Assembly (NCBI RefSeq): GCF_013911645.1
Contig: NZ_JACESV010000003.1
Span: forward strand, 372,001-436,000
From: Allomuricauda sp.
Lineage (GTDB): Bacteria; Bacteroidota; Bacteroidia; Flavobacteriales; Flavobacteriaceae
DNA: 64,000 bases
Direction: 5' to 3'
In this document: in pieces, positions 33,377 through 42,819 of the stretch
Layout of the letters: every line of letters starts with the position of its first letter
How positions within the stretch are numbered: position 1 is the first letter of the stretch
Position numbers and translations under genes: made by a program
Notes under the pieces: generated by a model
Databases searched by the model: none
The model's input: the letters and a program-made list of their open reading frames with translations, nothing else
What the model was told of the DNA's origin: nothing

Positions 33377-36040
33377 TTAAAACTGCTGCCCGATGATGAA
33401 GTGCGTTTGCCAGCCACTTGGCCCAACTGATCCTGGACGGGCATCGGTATCGAAGCCGTAACCAAAATCAATCCCCAAGAGTCCGAATGCCGGCATAAAT
33501 ATACGTAGCCCCACTCCGGCAGATCTTTTTAACTCAAACGGATTATAATCATTAAAATTGTTGAAGGCGTTACCAGCCTCTAAAAATGATAGTGCGTAAA
33601 TAGATGCTGAAGGTTTTAAGGTCAATGGGTAACGCAATTCCAGTGAGAATTTATTGTAAATGGTTCCCCCATCCTGTTCCAACCTATTGGTAATGGCATT
33701 GGTACTGTACGGTGTAAGTGATTGGTTTTCGTAACCACGTAACTGCACCACGTCCCTACCATCTAAAGTAAAGTTTCCTAAACCATCTCCTCCCACATAA
33801 AAACGTTCAAAAGGAACATTTCCGATATCGTGGTTATAGGCTCCCAAAAATCCAAATTCGGCATTGGTTCGTAAAGTAAGCTTACCGACTATGGCTTGAT
33901 ACCAATCCCCTTTGAATTTTATCTTATAGTACTCTAACAATTTGAATCTTTCCTCTTCCATTCGCTCCAATTCCTCACGGAGTTGGTTAAACTCAAGCTG
34001 CTCTTCTGTTGTTGATGGTTCCCCAATTTCACGAAGCCTTACGTTTACATTGTCAATATCCTCTTTTAACGCTCCAAAATCCTTTCCACTGAACAGGGAA
34101 TATGGAGGAGTGAACTTGGCCGTCAACTCAAAGTTGGAACCCGAGGTGGGGAAAATTCTACTGGGTCCTTGGGAACTTCTGGAAATACCAAAAGTGTAAC
34201 TTAGGGAGTTGGAGCTGCCATTACCAAAATTAAAGAGTCCACTATTGTAATCGTTAAAATCGTACAGTTGATAGCTCAACGAGTGTGAAATGGTAAAGAA
34301 ATCGTCCGGCCACTGTACTCTCTTGGCCAAACCGGCAGAAACACCAGTAATAGCGAAACCTCTAGATTTATCTACATCGAACCTTCCATTTTCGTCGTAT
34401 TGCGTTCTAAACTGTTGTGTCCTGGAAACAGACAAATTAAACCTTACGGGCTTTTTGCCCCCCAACCACGGTTCGGAGAAATTTAAACTGTACACACGGA
34501 AAGTCCTACTGGCCTGCAAACGCAGGGCAAAGGTTTGTCCATCCCCCATGGGAACGGGTTTATAGGCTTCCTTGTTAAAAATGTTCTTTAAGGAGAAGTT
34601 ACTAAAGGAAAGTCCTAAAGTACCTATGAAACCTCCGCCGCCAAAACCACCTTGAAGCTCAATTTGGCTGGAACCTGATTCCACCAGGCTATAATTTACA
34701 TCAACAGTACCTGCATTGGGATCTGGATTTATAATATCCGGAACAATTTGTTCGGCATCAAAAAATCCGAGCTGGCCCAATTCCCTAATGGTCCTTACAA
34801 TATTGGATTTACTATATTTTTGCCCTGGCCTTGTACGAATCTCCCTGTAGATTACGTGGTCGTTGGTCTTATCGTTACCTGAAACGGTAACGTGGTCCAA
34901 AAAGGTCTCTTTTCCCTCTATGATCCGTATTTCAAAATCAATGGTATCGTTTACAGCGGAAACTTCGACCGGGTTAATGCTTGAGAACAAATACCCATTG
35001 TTTTGGTAGAGGTTGGTCAAATCCTGTGCATCTGGGTCGGAATCGTCCGCAACGCGCTCCTTGAGCAGTACTCCATTATAGGTGTCCCCTTTTTTGATAC
35101 CCAATACTTGGCTCAACATTCTATCGGTGTACACCGAGTTCCCCACGAAGTCAATATCACCAAAATAGTACTTATCGCCTTCTTCCACTTTAATGGTCAA
35201 CTCAATGTTTTTCTCATCCAGTTTCACAAAAGTATCAGAGAGTACCCTTGCATCCCTATACCCTCTTTCGGCGTATGTGTCGATCAAGTTGTCAAGATCC
35301 TCCTCATAGTCCGCTTCAATGTATTTGGACTTTTTCCAAAACCGATAAAACTTTTTCTTCTTGGTGTTTTTAAGCGATTTCCTCAGCTTTTTGTTGGACA
35401 GCTTTTCGTTACCAACAAAGTTGATGTCCTTTATTTTAACCTTGTCGCCCTTGTTTACATTGATGACCATGTTCTGCACATTGGTCCCTGTAGTATCGGC
35501 AGTTGTGGCAATGCTTACCTTGGCGTTTAAAAAACCTTGCTTTTTATACTTGTTCTGAAGGTAATTTTTGGTATTGGCAATTAAGCTTTCGGTGATTTTT
35601 TTACCTTTTTTAAGGTCGGTATCGTCGATGATATCTTCCACCTTTCTTTTTTTAACACCATAGACCGTAACGTTGTTCAAAGTAGGCCGTTCGGTAATGC
35701 TAAGTTCCAAAAATATCTTGTCGTCTTCGATTTTGGTGTAGAACATTTCCACATTGCTGAACAAATCCAGGTTCCACAACTTTTTGATCACTGCGCTTAT
35801 TTCATCGCCAGGCACCTTAATGGGTTGCCCAACACGTAAACCGGTATAACTCTTAACCGTTTGTTCGTTATAGCTTTGTAAACCCGTTACGGTTAAACCT
35901 CCCAAAATGTATTGTTTGCCCTCTTCGAAGTCGGTCTCCTGGGCAATACCGTGGGCTGAAAATAAAAATAATGGGATAATAAGGGTCGAAAGGATGAAAT
36001 TTGTGATACCCTTAGTTAAGTTGTTCGCTCGTTTTTCCAA
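33377..36040 (-). CDS. bamA: Outer-membrane protein assembly factor BamA
   Basis: 887 residues. A signal peptide (about 1-33) is followed by five POTRA domains, starting YILGGLTVTGLQSYNEQTVK and including VNKGDKVKIKDINFVGNEKL and VEEGDKYYFGDIDFVGNSVY. A C-terminal 16-strand barrel follows, including VQLRGYENQSLTPY and ending in Phe (WQTHFIIGQQF). It inserts beta-barrel proteins into the outer membrane. A coiled-coil-like insertion (REIGEPSTTEEQLEFNQLRE) interrupts the barrel region. Its ATG overlaps the end of uppS by 29 bp, so translation is probably coupled. Confidence 0.96.
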   Translation of the reverse strand: MEKRANNLTKGITNFILSTLIIPLFLFSAHGIAQETDFEEGKQYILGGLTVTGLQSYNEQTVKSYTGLRVGQPIKVPGDEISAVIKKLWNLDLFSNVEMFYTKIEDDKIFLELSITERPTLNNVTVYGVKKRKVEDIIDDTDLKKGKKITESLIANTKNYLQNKYKKQGFLNAKVSIATTADTTGTNVQNMVINVNKGDKVKIKDINFVGNEKLSNKKLRKSLKNTKKKKFYRFWKKSKYIEADYEEDLDNLIDTYAERGYRDARVLSDTFVKLDEKNIELTIKVEEGDKYYFGDIDFVGNSVYTDRMLSQVLGIKKGDTYNGVLLKERVADDSDPDAQDLTNLYQNNGYLFSSINPVEVSAVNDTIDFEIRIIEGKETFLDHVTVSGNDKTNDHVIYREIRTRPGQKYSKSNIVRTIRELGQLGFFDAEQIVPDIINPDPNAGTVDVNYSLVESGSSQIELQGGFGGGGFIGTLGLSFSNFSLKNIFNKEAYKPVPMGDGQTFALRLQASRTFRVYSLNFSEPWLGGKKPVRFNLSVSRTQQFRTQYDENGRFDVDKSRGFAITGVSAGLAKRVQWPDDFFTISHSLSYQLYDFNDYNSGLFNFGNGSSNSLSYTFGISRSSQGPSRIFPTSGSNFELTAKFTPPYSLFSGKDFGALKEDIDNVNVRLREIGEPSTTEEQLEFNQLREELERMEEERFKLLEYYKIKFKGDWYQAIVGKLTLRTNAEFGFLGAYNHDIGNVPFERFYVGGDGLGNFTLDGRDVVQLRGYENQSLTPYSTNAITNRLEQDGGTIYNKFSLELRYPLTLKPSASIYALSFLEAGNAFNNFNDYNPFELKRSAGVGLRIFMPAFGLLGIDFGYGFDTDARPGSVGPSGWQTHFIIGQQF

Positions 36041-36752
36041 ATCGTCGTTCTCTATTTTGGTAACTTAATATGGCCTCTACCAAATGGTTTTCTCTAAAGT
36101 CGGGCCAAAATACATCAATAAAATATAATTCGGCGTATGCTATCTGCCAAAGTAAAAAATTACTTATCCTGCATTCGCCACTTGTACGGATAAGCAGGTC
36201 TACATCAGGCAAAAAGTGCGCGTAAAGATGTGTATTTATAACTGTTTCATCAATATTTTCGGGGGAAATTATGTTATTTTTAACTTTGACCGCAATCTGC
36301 TGAACCGCAGTTTTTATCTCTTCACGAGAGCCATAGCTCAATGCCAGCGTTAGGGTCATTCCCGAATTATTTTCGGTTTTGGACATTACCTCGTTAAGTT
36401 CTTTATGGACTTTTGGGGGCAATGTTTCAATTTTTCCAATGGCCCTTAACCTAATATTATGCTTGTTCAAGGTCTTTAGCTCCCTTTTAAGGGCGTTGAC
36501 CAAAAGCTTCATCAAGGTATCTATTTCGGTTTTGGGGCGGTTCCAATTTTCGGTGGAAAAGGCATAAAGCGTTAAGAATGGTATCTGGAGCTTTGCACAG
36601 CTCTCAACGGTTTGGTTTACCGATTCTACTCCGTTTTCATGTCCGAACATACGTATTTTGCCACGCTGCTTGGCCCATCTGCCATTACCATCCATAATAA
36701 TGGCCACGTGCTGCGGTAGTTTTTCTTTGTCTACGTCCTCTAGTGTGTGCAT
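36012..36752 (-). CDS. uppS: Undecaprenyl diphosphate synthase (isoprenyl transferase)
   Basis: 246 residues from MHTLEDVDKEKLPQHVAIIM. DGNGRWAKQRGKIRMFGHEN carries the catalytic Asp and P-loop-like phosphate contacts; TLYAFSTENWNRP and LLIRTSGECRISNFLLWQIA complete the family. It makes the C55 carrier lipid for peptidoglycan. I choose the ATG at 36752, one base after the DUF6089 stop; a longer frame from 36788 would overlap that gene. Confidence 0.95.
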   Translation of the reverse strand: MHTLEDVDKEKLPQHVAIIMDGNGRWAKQRGKIRMFGHENGVESVNQTVESCAKLQIPFLTLYAFSTENWNRPKTEIDTLMKLLVNALKRELKTLNKHNIRLRAIGKIETLPPKVHKELNEVMSKTENNSGMTLTLALSYGSREEIKTAVQQIAVKVKNNIISPENIDETVINTHLYAHFLPDVDLLIRTSGECRISNFLLWQIAYAELYFIDVFWPDFRENHLVEAILSYQNRERRFGKTSEQLN

Positions 36753-36753
36753 T

Positions 36754-37446
36754 TTATTGAAAACAATCCTGGCAGGGTTTACGTCCAAAGGTATAGGTTA
36801 ATGTTATACCTGAAAAAACGTACCAGTCGTCGCTCAATATGTTCCCGAATCGGAATTGCTCAAAATTGGAACCTTCTGGGTTACTTGCGTCCAAATTGTC
36901 CGTAAAAGTATATCTGGCCCCAATCTCGGCACCAAGAATCAAGAATTGATTTAAACGATACTTAGCCCCAACCGTCATTGGAATTGCAAAACTACCTTCT
37001 TTTTGGTTAATATCCTGCATCTGAAGGGCATCAATATAATTAAAATCGTATCTAAAGTAGGTTACACCCGTGTATAAGTAAGGCGTGAAGGCGGGTCCGA
37101 GCTTATGAAGATTATATTCCACAAAGTTAATTTCCAGTCCTGCGGAGAGTTCCAAAATGGAATTATCCACCACATATCCCCTTTGCTGCCTGGACTGCAT
37201 ATGGGATTTATTATCGTCAGCGGTAACCTCTCCATAAAGTACGCTGGCCCTCCACGCATAGCGTTTTCCCTTGTTCCATTTAAATATTCCGCCGAAGGCA
37301 GGGCCCGAGGGCAATATGTAATTGGTTCTTCCCACATCACCTATCATATTGGCGCCACCGGCAAACACCCCTATCTCGTAAGTTTGTGCACTCACCTTGA
37401 TCACACAGCATAGAAAAACTGCCAAAACTATCCGCATACTATCCAA
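36754..37446 (-). CDS. DUF6089 family outer-membrane beta-barrel protein
   Basis: 230 residues with a signal peptide (MRIVLAVFLCCVIKVSAQ). Alternating barrel strands follow (YEIGVFAGGANMIGDVGRTN; AGLEINFVEYNLHKLGPAFT; GAEIGARYTFTDNLDASNPE) and a Cys-bearing tail (RKPCQDCFQ). This is a small porin-like barrel conserved upstream of uppS-bamA in Flavobacteriia. Role unknown, possibly an assembly accessory; that is inferred from position only. Confidence 0.88.
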   Translation of the reverse strand: MDSMRIVLAVFLCCVIKVSAQTYEIGVFAGGANMIGDVGRTNYILPSGPAFGGIFKWNKGKRYAWRASVLYGEVTADDNKSHMQSRQQRGYVVDNSILELSAGLEINFVEYNLHKLGPAFTPYLYTGVTYFRYDFNYIDALQMQDINQKEGSFAIPMTVGAKYRLNQFLILGAEIGARYTFTDNLDASNPEGSNFEQFRFGNILSDDWYVFSGITLTYTFGRKPCQDCFQ

Positions 37447-37549
37447 AAAGTTTCAAGAATTAAGAGTAAAGGAAGGTCAATAGATTTATATTTAAAGTTG
37501 CTTTCCCTTGTTAAACAGTTTTTCGCCCCTTTTATTGCTTTTGATTTTA

Positions 37550-38431
37550 TCAATTCCGCCTATCTTCTCCCCAAAGTAATTTATTGCGCAATGTTTTCAA
37601 AAAGCTTTCGGATTTATACTCGATCATTTTGATGGTAAAGTCCGCTTTTTTGATTCGGATTTCCTTTCCATTGGGAATATCGGCTATGCGCGAATCCAAG
37701 GATACCAAATGGGTCTGTTCCCGACCTGAAACCTTCAATCTAATCTGTGTTTTATCGGAAATCACCAAGGGTCTCGCATTAAGGTTATGCGGTGCAATGG
37801 GCGTCAGCACCAAGGATTCCGCCGAAGGTGCAATAACCGGACCGCCACAGCTCAGGGAGTAGCCCGTTGAACCCGTTGGGGTGGAAACAATCAACCCATC
37901 GGACCAATAAGAGGTCAAATACTCATCATCAAGCCAGGTTTCCACGGTGATCATGGAGGTGGTATCCTTTCGGCTTACCGTAATTTCGTTAAGGGCAAAA
38001 TTGATCCCATGGAACTCATCGAGATCAGAATTGAGCTCCACTTCCACCAAGGTTCGTTCCTCAATGGTATAGTGGCCGGCTTCAAATTCGGTGACGAGCT
38101 TGCGTACATTTTCTTTTTTGAAGGTGGACAAAAAACCCAATCGACCCGTGTTGACCCCAACAATGGGAATTCCGTAATCCTTTATATAGGTAACGGCCCG
38201 CAACATGGTGCCATCGCCGCCAAAGCTCACGAACATATCAAAGGAGGAGTCCAATCCTTTGGATTGGGTAAATGTTCCCTTTACTTGTTCTTTGGTAATA
38301 GTGGCCACCAGTTTATTAAAGTTCTCTTCAACATAGATAGAGGCATCCAACTTCTTCAATTCGTCCAAAAGCTCCATTACGCAAAGCTGGTCCTCTTTTT
38401 GAAAAGACTGACCGTATATGGCTACCTTCAT
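37550..38431 (-). CDS. nadK: NAD kinase
   Basis: 293 residues. It has the diagnostic GGDGTMLRAV loop, GVNTGRLGFLSTF, and the NAD-binding TPTGSTGYSLSCGGPVIAP segment. It phosphorylates NAD to NADP. It starts 2 bp after the CBS-protein stop, so the two form one unit at the head of the envelope operon. Confidence 0.96.
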   Translation of the reverse strand: MKVAIYGQSFQKEDQLCVMELLDELKKLDASIYVEENFNKLVATITKEQVKGTFTQSKGLDSSFDMFVSFGGDGTMLRAVTYIKDYGIPIVGVNTGRLGFLSTFKKENVRKLVTEFEAGHYTIEERTLVEVELNSDLDEFHGINFALNEITVSRKDTTSMITVETWLDDEYLTSYWSDGLIVSTPTGSTGYSLSCGGPVIAPSAESLVLTPIAPHNLNARPLVISDKTQIRLKVSGREQTHLVSLDSRIADIPNGKEIRIKKADFTIKMIEYKSESFLKTLRNKLLWGEDRRN

Positions 38432-38433
38432 AC

Positions 38434-39090
38434 TTAAACGTTAAGATATTTTTCTAGATAATCGGAACGCTGCTTCAAATCTTCCAAGAACTGGTCGTCG
38501 CTGTTCCCGTAGACAATGGTGTAGTTATATCTTCTAAAAGTCTGCGCCACTTCGTTTAAACTTTGTGTGCCAACTTTTAAGGTAATCTCTATAATATCGT
38601 TCTCGGACGCTGTAATAAAGGCTCCCAACAATCGGGCATTGTTGCCCTCCACGATTTGGGCTATCTCACTAAAAGAATAATCCTTGATTCCAATGGACAC
38701 CACCAAAATGGCGCCTGGTTCCCTAAAAAAAGGTGTATCGATAAACATATCCACCACATCTTCAAGATCGTAATACCCAATAATTAAACGGTCCGCATCC
38801 AAAACGGGCAATACATTGGCCTCGTTTCTCGAGAACATTTCCAGCACATCCAACCAAGCAGTTTCCTTGGTCACAAAAAAGCTCTCCATTTCCAACCGAA
38901 ATTCATCAATCTTCTTTTTAGGTTCAAAACAAGCAAGGTCGTTCTCCGAGAGCAATCCCAAATATGTACCATTTTCGGTAACCCCAACATGGGAAAATGT
39001 AGTCTCTTCGAAAAACTTGATTACATCCTTCAAAGTTTCCGAAACCTCAAAAACGGGAACCGTGTTGATTATTTTATCTTGAATGTTCAT
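38434..39090 (-). CDS. CBS-domain protein
   Basis: 218 residues. A CBS pair occupies about 1-125 (HVGVTENGTYLGLLSENDLA; EANVLPVLDADRLIIGYYDL). An ACT-like C-terminal half follows (ILVVSIGIKDYSFSEIAQIV; ITLKVGTQSLNEVAQTFRRY). CBS pairs bind adenine nucleotides such as AMP, ATP or SAM and regulate partners. Tight coupling to nadK suggests nucleotide sensing related to NAD metabolism; that is inference. Confidence 0.9.
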   Translation of the reverse strand: MNIQDKIINTVPVFEVSETLKDVIKFFEETTFSHVGVTENGTYLGLLSENDLACFEPKKKIDEFRLEMESFFVTKETAWLDVLEMFSRNEANVLPVLDADRLIIGYYDLEDVVDMFIDTPFFREPGAILVVSIGIKDYSFSEIAQIVEGNNARLLGAFITASENDIIEITLKVGTQSLNEVAQTFRRYNYTIVYGNSDDQFLEDLKQRSDYLEKYLNV

Positions 39091-39148
39091 AACACTTCTA
39101 TTAGGTGCAAAATACTAATTTAAAATGGCAAAAGGCATGCCGAATTCT

Positions 39149-39156
39149 TATTTTTG
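39149..39156 (+). promoter_or_regulatory. -7 promoter box (TATTTTTG) for pdxJ
   Basis: TATTTTTG fits TAnnTTTG and lies 21 bp before the pdxJ ATG. No convincing -33 TTG is seen. Confidence 0.4.
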
Positions 39157-39176
39157 ACAATCTAAAAAAGAAGCAC

Positions 39177-39893
39177 ATGACAAAGTTGAGTGTCAACATA
39201 AATAAACTGGCTACATTACGAAATTCCAGAGGAGGCAACGTGCCCAACCTGATTACTTCCACCAAAGACATCGAATCTTTTGGTGCCCAGGGCATCACCA
39301 TACATCCACGGCCCGATGAACGCCACATTCGCTACCAAGATGCCCGGGATTTAAAAAAGGTGGTGACCACGGAATTTAATATCGAGGGCAACCCTATTCC
39401 AAAGTTTATTGATTTAGTCCTTGAAGTAAAGCCTACACAAGTTACCTTGGTACCCGATGCCGAAGATGCCATAACTTCCAACGCTGGCTGGGACACCATA
39501 AAACACAAGGACTTTTTGGTGGACGTCATCAAAACTTTCAAAGAAAACGGCATCCGAACCTCCATTTTTGTGGATCCCGATGCAGCCATGGTGAAAGCAG
39601 CTGCGGAAACCGGTACCGACCGAGTGGAACTCTACACAGAAAGTTTTGCCCACGAATTTACCAAAGGCAACAAAGAAGAAGGCATTGCTCCTTTTGTTGA
39701 GGCGGCCAAAATGGCACACGAAGCTGGTCTTGGCCTTAATGCGGGTCACGATCTTAGCTTGGACAACATTAAATTTTTTAAGGAACACATTCCACACCTT
39801 TTGGAGGTTTCCATTGGGCACGCTTTAATCTGCGAGTCCATATATTTGGGGCTCGAAAATGTAGTGAACATGTACTTACACCGATTAAAATAA
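39177..39893 (+). CDS. pdxJ: Pyridoxine 5'-phosphate synthase
   Basis: 238 residues from MTKLSVNINKLATLRNSRGG. The phosphate and substrate-binding segments are GITIHPRPDERHIR, QVTLVPDAEDAITSNAGWD and GLGLNAGHDLSLDNIKFF, ending with EVSIGHALICESIYLGL. It condenses 3-amino-2-oxopropyl phosphate with deoxyxylulose 5-phosphate. A longer frame from 39105 lies in the promoter region and is rejected. The stop overlaps the next start (TAATG). Confidence 0.95.
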   Translation: MTKLSVNINKLATLRNSRGGNVPNLITSTKDIESFGAQGITIHPRPDERHIRYQDARDLKKVVTTEFNIEGNPIPKFIDLVLEVKPTQVTLVPDAEDAITSNAGWDTIKHKDFLVDVIKTFKENGIRTSIFVDPDAAMVKAAAETGTDRVELYTESFAHEFTKGNKEEGIAPFVEAAKMAHEAGLGLNAGHDLSLDNIKFFKEHIPHLLEVSIGHALICESIYLGLENVVNMYLHRLK

Positions 39894-40663
39894 TGGAGAT
39901 ACTACATTCAAAAATATTGGGCGAAGGACAACCTTTCATCATTTTACATGGATTTTTGGGCATGTCCGACAATTGGAAGACGCTTGGCTCCCAATATTCC
40001 GAAAATGGCTTCGAAGTCCATTTGATAGATCAACGGAACCACGGAAAAAGTTTTCATTCCGAAGCGTTCAATTACGATCTATTGAGTGATGATGTCATCA
40101 ACTACATGGATCATCACAATTTGGAATCCGCATACGTGATGGGCCATTCCATGGGTGGCAAAACCGCCATGCAACTGGCCACTTCGCATCCAGAAAGGGT
40201 GACTAAATTAATTGTTGCCGATATTGCCCCAAAATATTATCCCCCGCATCACGATTTCATCTTCAACGGGCTCTCCCATTTGGATTTTAACCAAATTTCG
40301 GATAGACGTGAAGCGGATGAAGAGCTTTCCAAACATATCAAGGTAAAAGGGATTCGACAGTTCCTGCTCAAAAACCTTTATTGGGTGGAAAAAGAAAAGT
40401 TGGGGTTCCGCTTCAATTTTGATGTACTTAAAGAGCGTATGGAGGAAATTGGCGAAAACATAACCTCCAATGCCATTTATGACGGCCCTACCCTATTTTT
40501 GCGTGGCGACCGCTCGGAATACATCCAAGCCAACGACTTTGCCGAAATCAAAAGACACTTCCCCAATGCCCAAATTGAAACCATTGATAAGGCTGGACAT
40601 TGGCTGCATGCAGAAAACCCAAAACAGTTTTACGAGAAGAGTTTCAAGTTTCTGAATTCTTAA
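39893..40663 (+). CDS. Alpha/beta hydrolase, YbfF-like esterase
   Basis: 256 residues. FIILHGFLGMSDNWKTLGSQ holds the oxyanion hole, MGHSMGGKTAMQLA the nucleophile Ser (about 85), LRGDRSEYI the acid and AGHWLHAENPKQF the catalytic His. This fits the YbfF/EST family acting on acyl-CoA or short acyl esters in the cytoplasm (no signal peptide). Coupled to pdxJ by a TAATG overlap, and followed by the ATGCATGCAT operator region. Confidence 0.9.
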   Translation: MEILHSKILGEGQPFIILHGFLGMSDNWKTLGSQYSENGFEVHLIDQRNHGKSFHSEAFNYDLLSDDVINYMDHHNLESAYVMGHSMGGKTAMQLATSHPERVTKLIVADIAPKYYPPHHDFIFNGLSHLDFNQISDRREADEELSKHIKVKGIRQFLLKNLYWVEKEKLGFRFNFDVLKERMEEIGENITSNAIYDGPTLFLRGDRSEYIQANDFAEIKRHFPNAQIETIDKAGHWLHAENPKQFYEKSFKFLNS

Positions 40664-40678
40664 AATTCACCCCTTTTT

Positions 40679-40694
40679 ATTATGCATGCATAAT
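40679..40694. promoter_or_regulatory. 16-bp palindromic operator ATTATGCATGCATAAT
   Basis: A perfect palindrome identical to the core of the 28-bp palindrome before etfB (19134-19161). It lies about 17 bp upstream of the -33 box of the SGNH-hydrolase promoter. Two sites with the same 16-bp core in front of two transcription units suggest one dimeric regulator. Confidence 0.7.
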
Positions 40695-40710
40695 TTTTTC
40701 ATCCATTTAA

Positions 40711-40741
40711 TTGTCTGTATGACAAATTTGATATAGATTTG
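40711..40741 (+). promoter_or_regulatory. Bacteroidota promoter for the SGNH hydrolase gene
   Basis: A -33 TTG (40711-40713) and a -7 TAGATTTG (40734-40741) with a 20-bp spacer, close to the TTG-N~19-TAnnTTTG consensus. Confidence 0.55.
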
Positions 40742-40799
40742 GTTAGTTCTGGTTTTACCATTACAATTAACATAAACTAACTATTACAGATTATTTGAT

Positions 40800-42302
40800 A
40801 TGAAAAAGTTTTATGCCCTACTCCCATTTCTAGGCTTATTCTTGATTGCATGCGAAGATGATACCCCAATAACCGAAACACCGGGCCCAGAACCCGTAGA
40901 ATACACCTCAGGATCTGCAGATTTCTCAAATTACGTAGCCGTAGGAAACTCATTGACCGCTGGTTTCTCGGACAATGCTTTGTTTGAAGACGGACAAAAA
41001 GCGTCTTTCCCAAACATGCTGGCAGCCAACTTTGCGCTCGCTGGTGGCGGAAGTTTTGAAATCCCTTTTATGGCGGATAATTTAGGTGGAATGACACTTG
41101 GAGGCACACCAATAGCAGGCAATAGATTGATCCTATCCTTTTTGGGCGAAAGTCCGAGTCCCGTTCCCGTTGAAGGACAAGGCGCAACAGATGTAGCCGT
41201 TAAATTACCCGGAACCTATAACAATATGGGTGTTCCCGGCTCCAAAAGTTATGAGTTGTTGGCCCCAGGATACGGCAGCGTAACAGGCGTGGCCAACGGA
41301 ACAGCGAATCCATACTTTGCGCGGTTCTCATCTTCAGAATCGGCAACGGTAATTGGGGACGCTGCCGCACAGGGCGCAACATTTTTCACACTTTGGACAG
41401 GCTCCAACGATATTTTATTGTATGCCACAGGAGGAGGTACAGGAATTGACCAAACTGGCAACCTTGACCCAAGTACCTATTCCAGAAACGATATTACAGA
41501 CCCTAATGTTTTTGCAGGCTCACTTGATGCTATGTTGCAAGCAATGACAGCAAATGGTGCTGATGGTGCCATTGCCAATTTGCCCAATGTAACAGACATA
41601 CCTTACTTTACTACCGTACCTCACAACCCTATTCCTTTGGATGAGGCCACCGCTGCCTTTTTGAACAGCGCAGAAGCTTATGGTGCCTACAACGCTGGTT
41701 TGGCCCAATTGCAACAATTAAATATTATAACCGAAGAAGAGTTGGCAGAAAGAACCATCTCTTTTGCTCCTGGCGAAGGAAATGCAGTAGTGATCATTGA
41801 TGAAGACCTAACGGATTTAACAGCATACAATCCTGCACTGACCAATATGAGGCAAGCTACTGAAGAAGACCTTTTGGTGCTTACCGCTAGAACACATATC
41901 GGCACACTTGCAGACCCGAACAACCCAACATCAATCAATGGAGTTGCCGTTCCTTTGGCAGATAAATGGGTGTTGACAACCGATGAGCAAGACCTTGTGG
42001 AAACAGCACTTGAATCATACAACCAAACCATTGCAGGTTTGGCCGCAGCTTACGACCTTGCCCTTGTGGATGCCAATGCATTGTTGAACGAATTAAAAGA
42101 AAATGGATTCCAACAGGCCGATGGAAGCATTGTAGATGCAACATTTGCCACAGGGGGTGGATTTTCTTTGGATGGTGTTCATCCGGCACCAAGAGGTTAT
42201 GCCATTGTGGCCAATGCCTTTATTGAAGCCATCAACGCAAAATACAATTCTAATCTCCCTGGGGTTGATCCTTTGGATTACACCGGACTATATATTGACT
42301 AA
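40800..42302 (+). CDS. SGNH/GDSL-family hydrolase lipoprotein
   Basis: 500 residues. The lipobox is LGLFLIACE (Cys about 18). SGNH block I is AVGNSLTAGF, block III is TGSNDILLYATGG and block V with Asp/His is FSLDGVHPAPRGYAIVANAF. It is probably an outer-membrane-anchored, surface or periplasmic esterase/lipase. An insertion of about 150 residues between blocks III and V is larger than in minimal GDSL enzymes. Shares an operator with etfBA, which suggests a role in lipid use; that is inference. Confidence 0.9.
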   Translation: MKKFYALLPFLGLFLIACEDDTPITETPGPEPVEYTSGSADFSNYVAVGNSLTAGFSDNALFEDGQKASFPNMLAANFALAGGGSFEIPFMADNLGGMTLGGTPIAGNRLILSFLGESPSPVPVEGQGATDVAVKLPGTYNNMGVPGSKSYELLAPGYGSVTGVANGTANPYFARFSSSESATVIGDAAAQGATFFTLWTGSNDILLYATGGGTGIDQTGNLDPSTYSRNDITDPNVFAGSLDAMLQAMTANGADGAIANLPNVTDIPYFTTVPHNPIPLDEATAAFLNSAEAYGAYNAGLAQLQQLNIITEEELAERTISFAPGEGNAVVIIDEDLTDLTAYNPALTNMRQATEEDLLVLTARTHIGTLADPNNPTSINGVAVPLADKWVLTTDEQDLVETALESYNQTIAGLAAAYDLALVDANALLNELKENGFQQADGSIVDATFATGGGFSLDGVHPAPRGYAIVANAFIEAINAKYNSNLPGVDPLDYTGLYID

Positions 42303-42325
42303 ACAAACATTATTTTCTTTATCTT

Positions 42326-42350
42326 AAAGGCACCGAAATTCGGTGCCTTT
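42326..42350 (+). terminator. Intrinsic terminator after the SGNH hydrolase gene
   Basis: An AAAGGCACCGA/TCGGTGCCTTT-type stem with a short AT loop and a run of Ts. Confidence 0.85.
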
Positions 42351-42375
42351 TTTATTTACAAAATCAATTGAACCT

Positions 42376-42720
42376 ATGAAACTAATCCTAAGACTTTTAC
42401 TTAATGCCCTAGCAGTTGTAATACTAAGTTACGTATTGCCCGGAGTGGGCGTAGATTCCATGTTTACCGCTATAATCGTGGCCGTAGTGCTCAGTCTGCT
42501 CAATTTTTTGGTGAAACCTATATTGATTATCCTTACCCTACCCATTACCATACTCACTTTAGGGCTCTTCCTCCTGGTAATCAATGCCATAATCATTCTT
42601 TTGGCAGCCAATTTAATTGACGGTTTCCATGTGGCCAGTTTTTGGTGGGCCATTCTATTTAGTCTGCTGCTCGCATTTTTACAAGCCATTTTACAATCCA
42701 TTTCAAAAGAAGACCAATAG
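42376..42720 (+). CDS. Phage-holin-family / DUF360-type four-TM membrane protein
   Basis: 114 residues from MKLILRLLLNALAVVILSYV. Four hydrophobic segments occur, with LLNFLVKPILIILTLPITIL and LGLFLLVINAIIILLAANLI giving the family pattern of small YvlD/holin-IV-like proteins. Despite the name, there is no phage context. Likely an inner-membrane protein of unknown role. Confidence 0.87.
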   Translation: MKLILRLLLNALAVVILSYVLPGVGVDSMFTAIIVAVVLSLLNFLVKPILIILTLPITILTLGLFLLVINAIIILLAANLIDGFHVASFWWAILFSLLLAFLQAILQSISKEDQ

Positions 42721-42755
42721 AAATCATTTTGTTTGAAAGTCAATGGTTTAAAAAG

Positions 42756-42786
42756 TTGTCAGCATCACAAAAAAGCGTTACTTTTG
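42756..42786 (+). promoter_or_regulatory. Promoter for tig
   Basis: A -33 TTG (42756-42758) and -7 TACTTTTG (42779-42786), 20 bp apart; 33 bp before the tig ATG. Confidence 0.55.
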
Positions 42787-42819
42787 CATCCCATTTTTAG
42801 AAAGCAAATTAGGTAGGAA

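Noticed and set aside
42376..42720. Phage holin suggesting a prophage
   Set aside because: Family name only; no other phage genes, and small membrane proteins of this type are common chromosomal genes.
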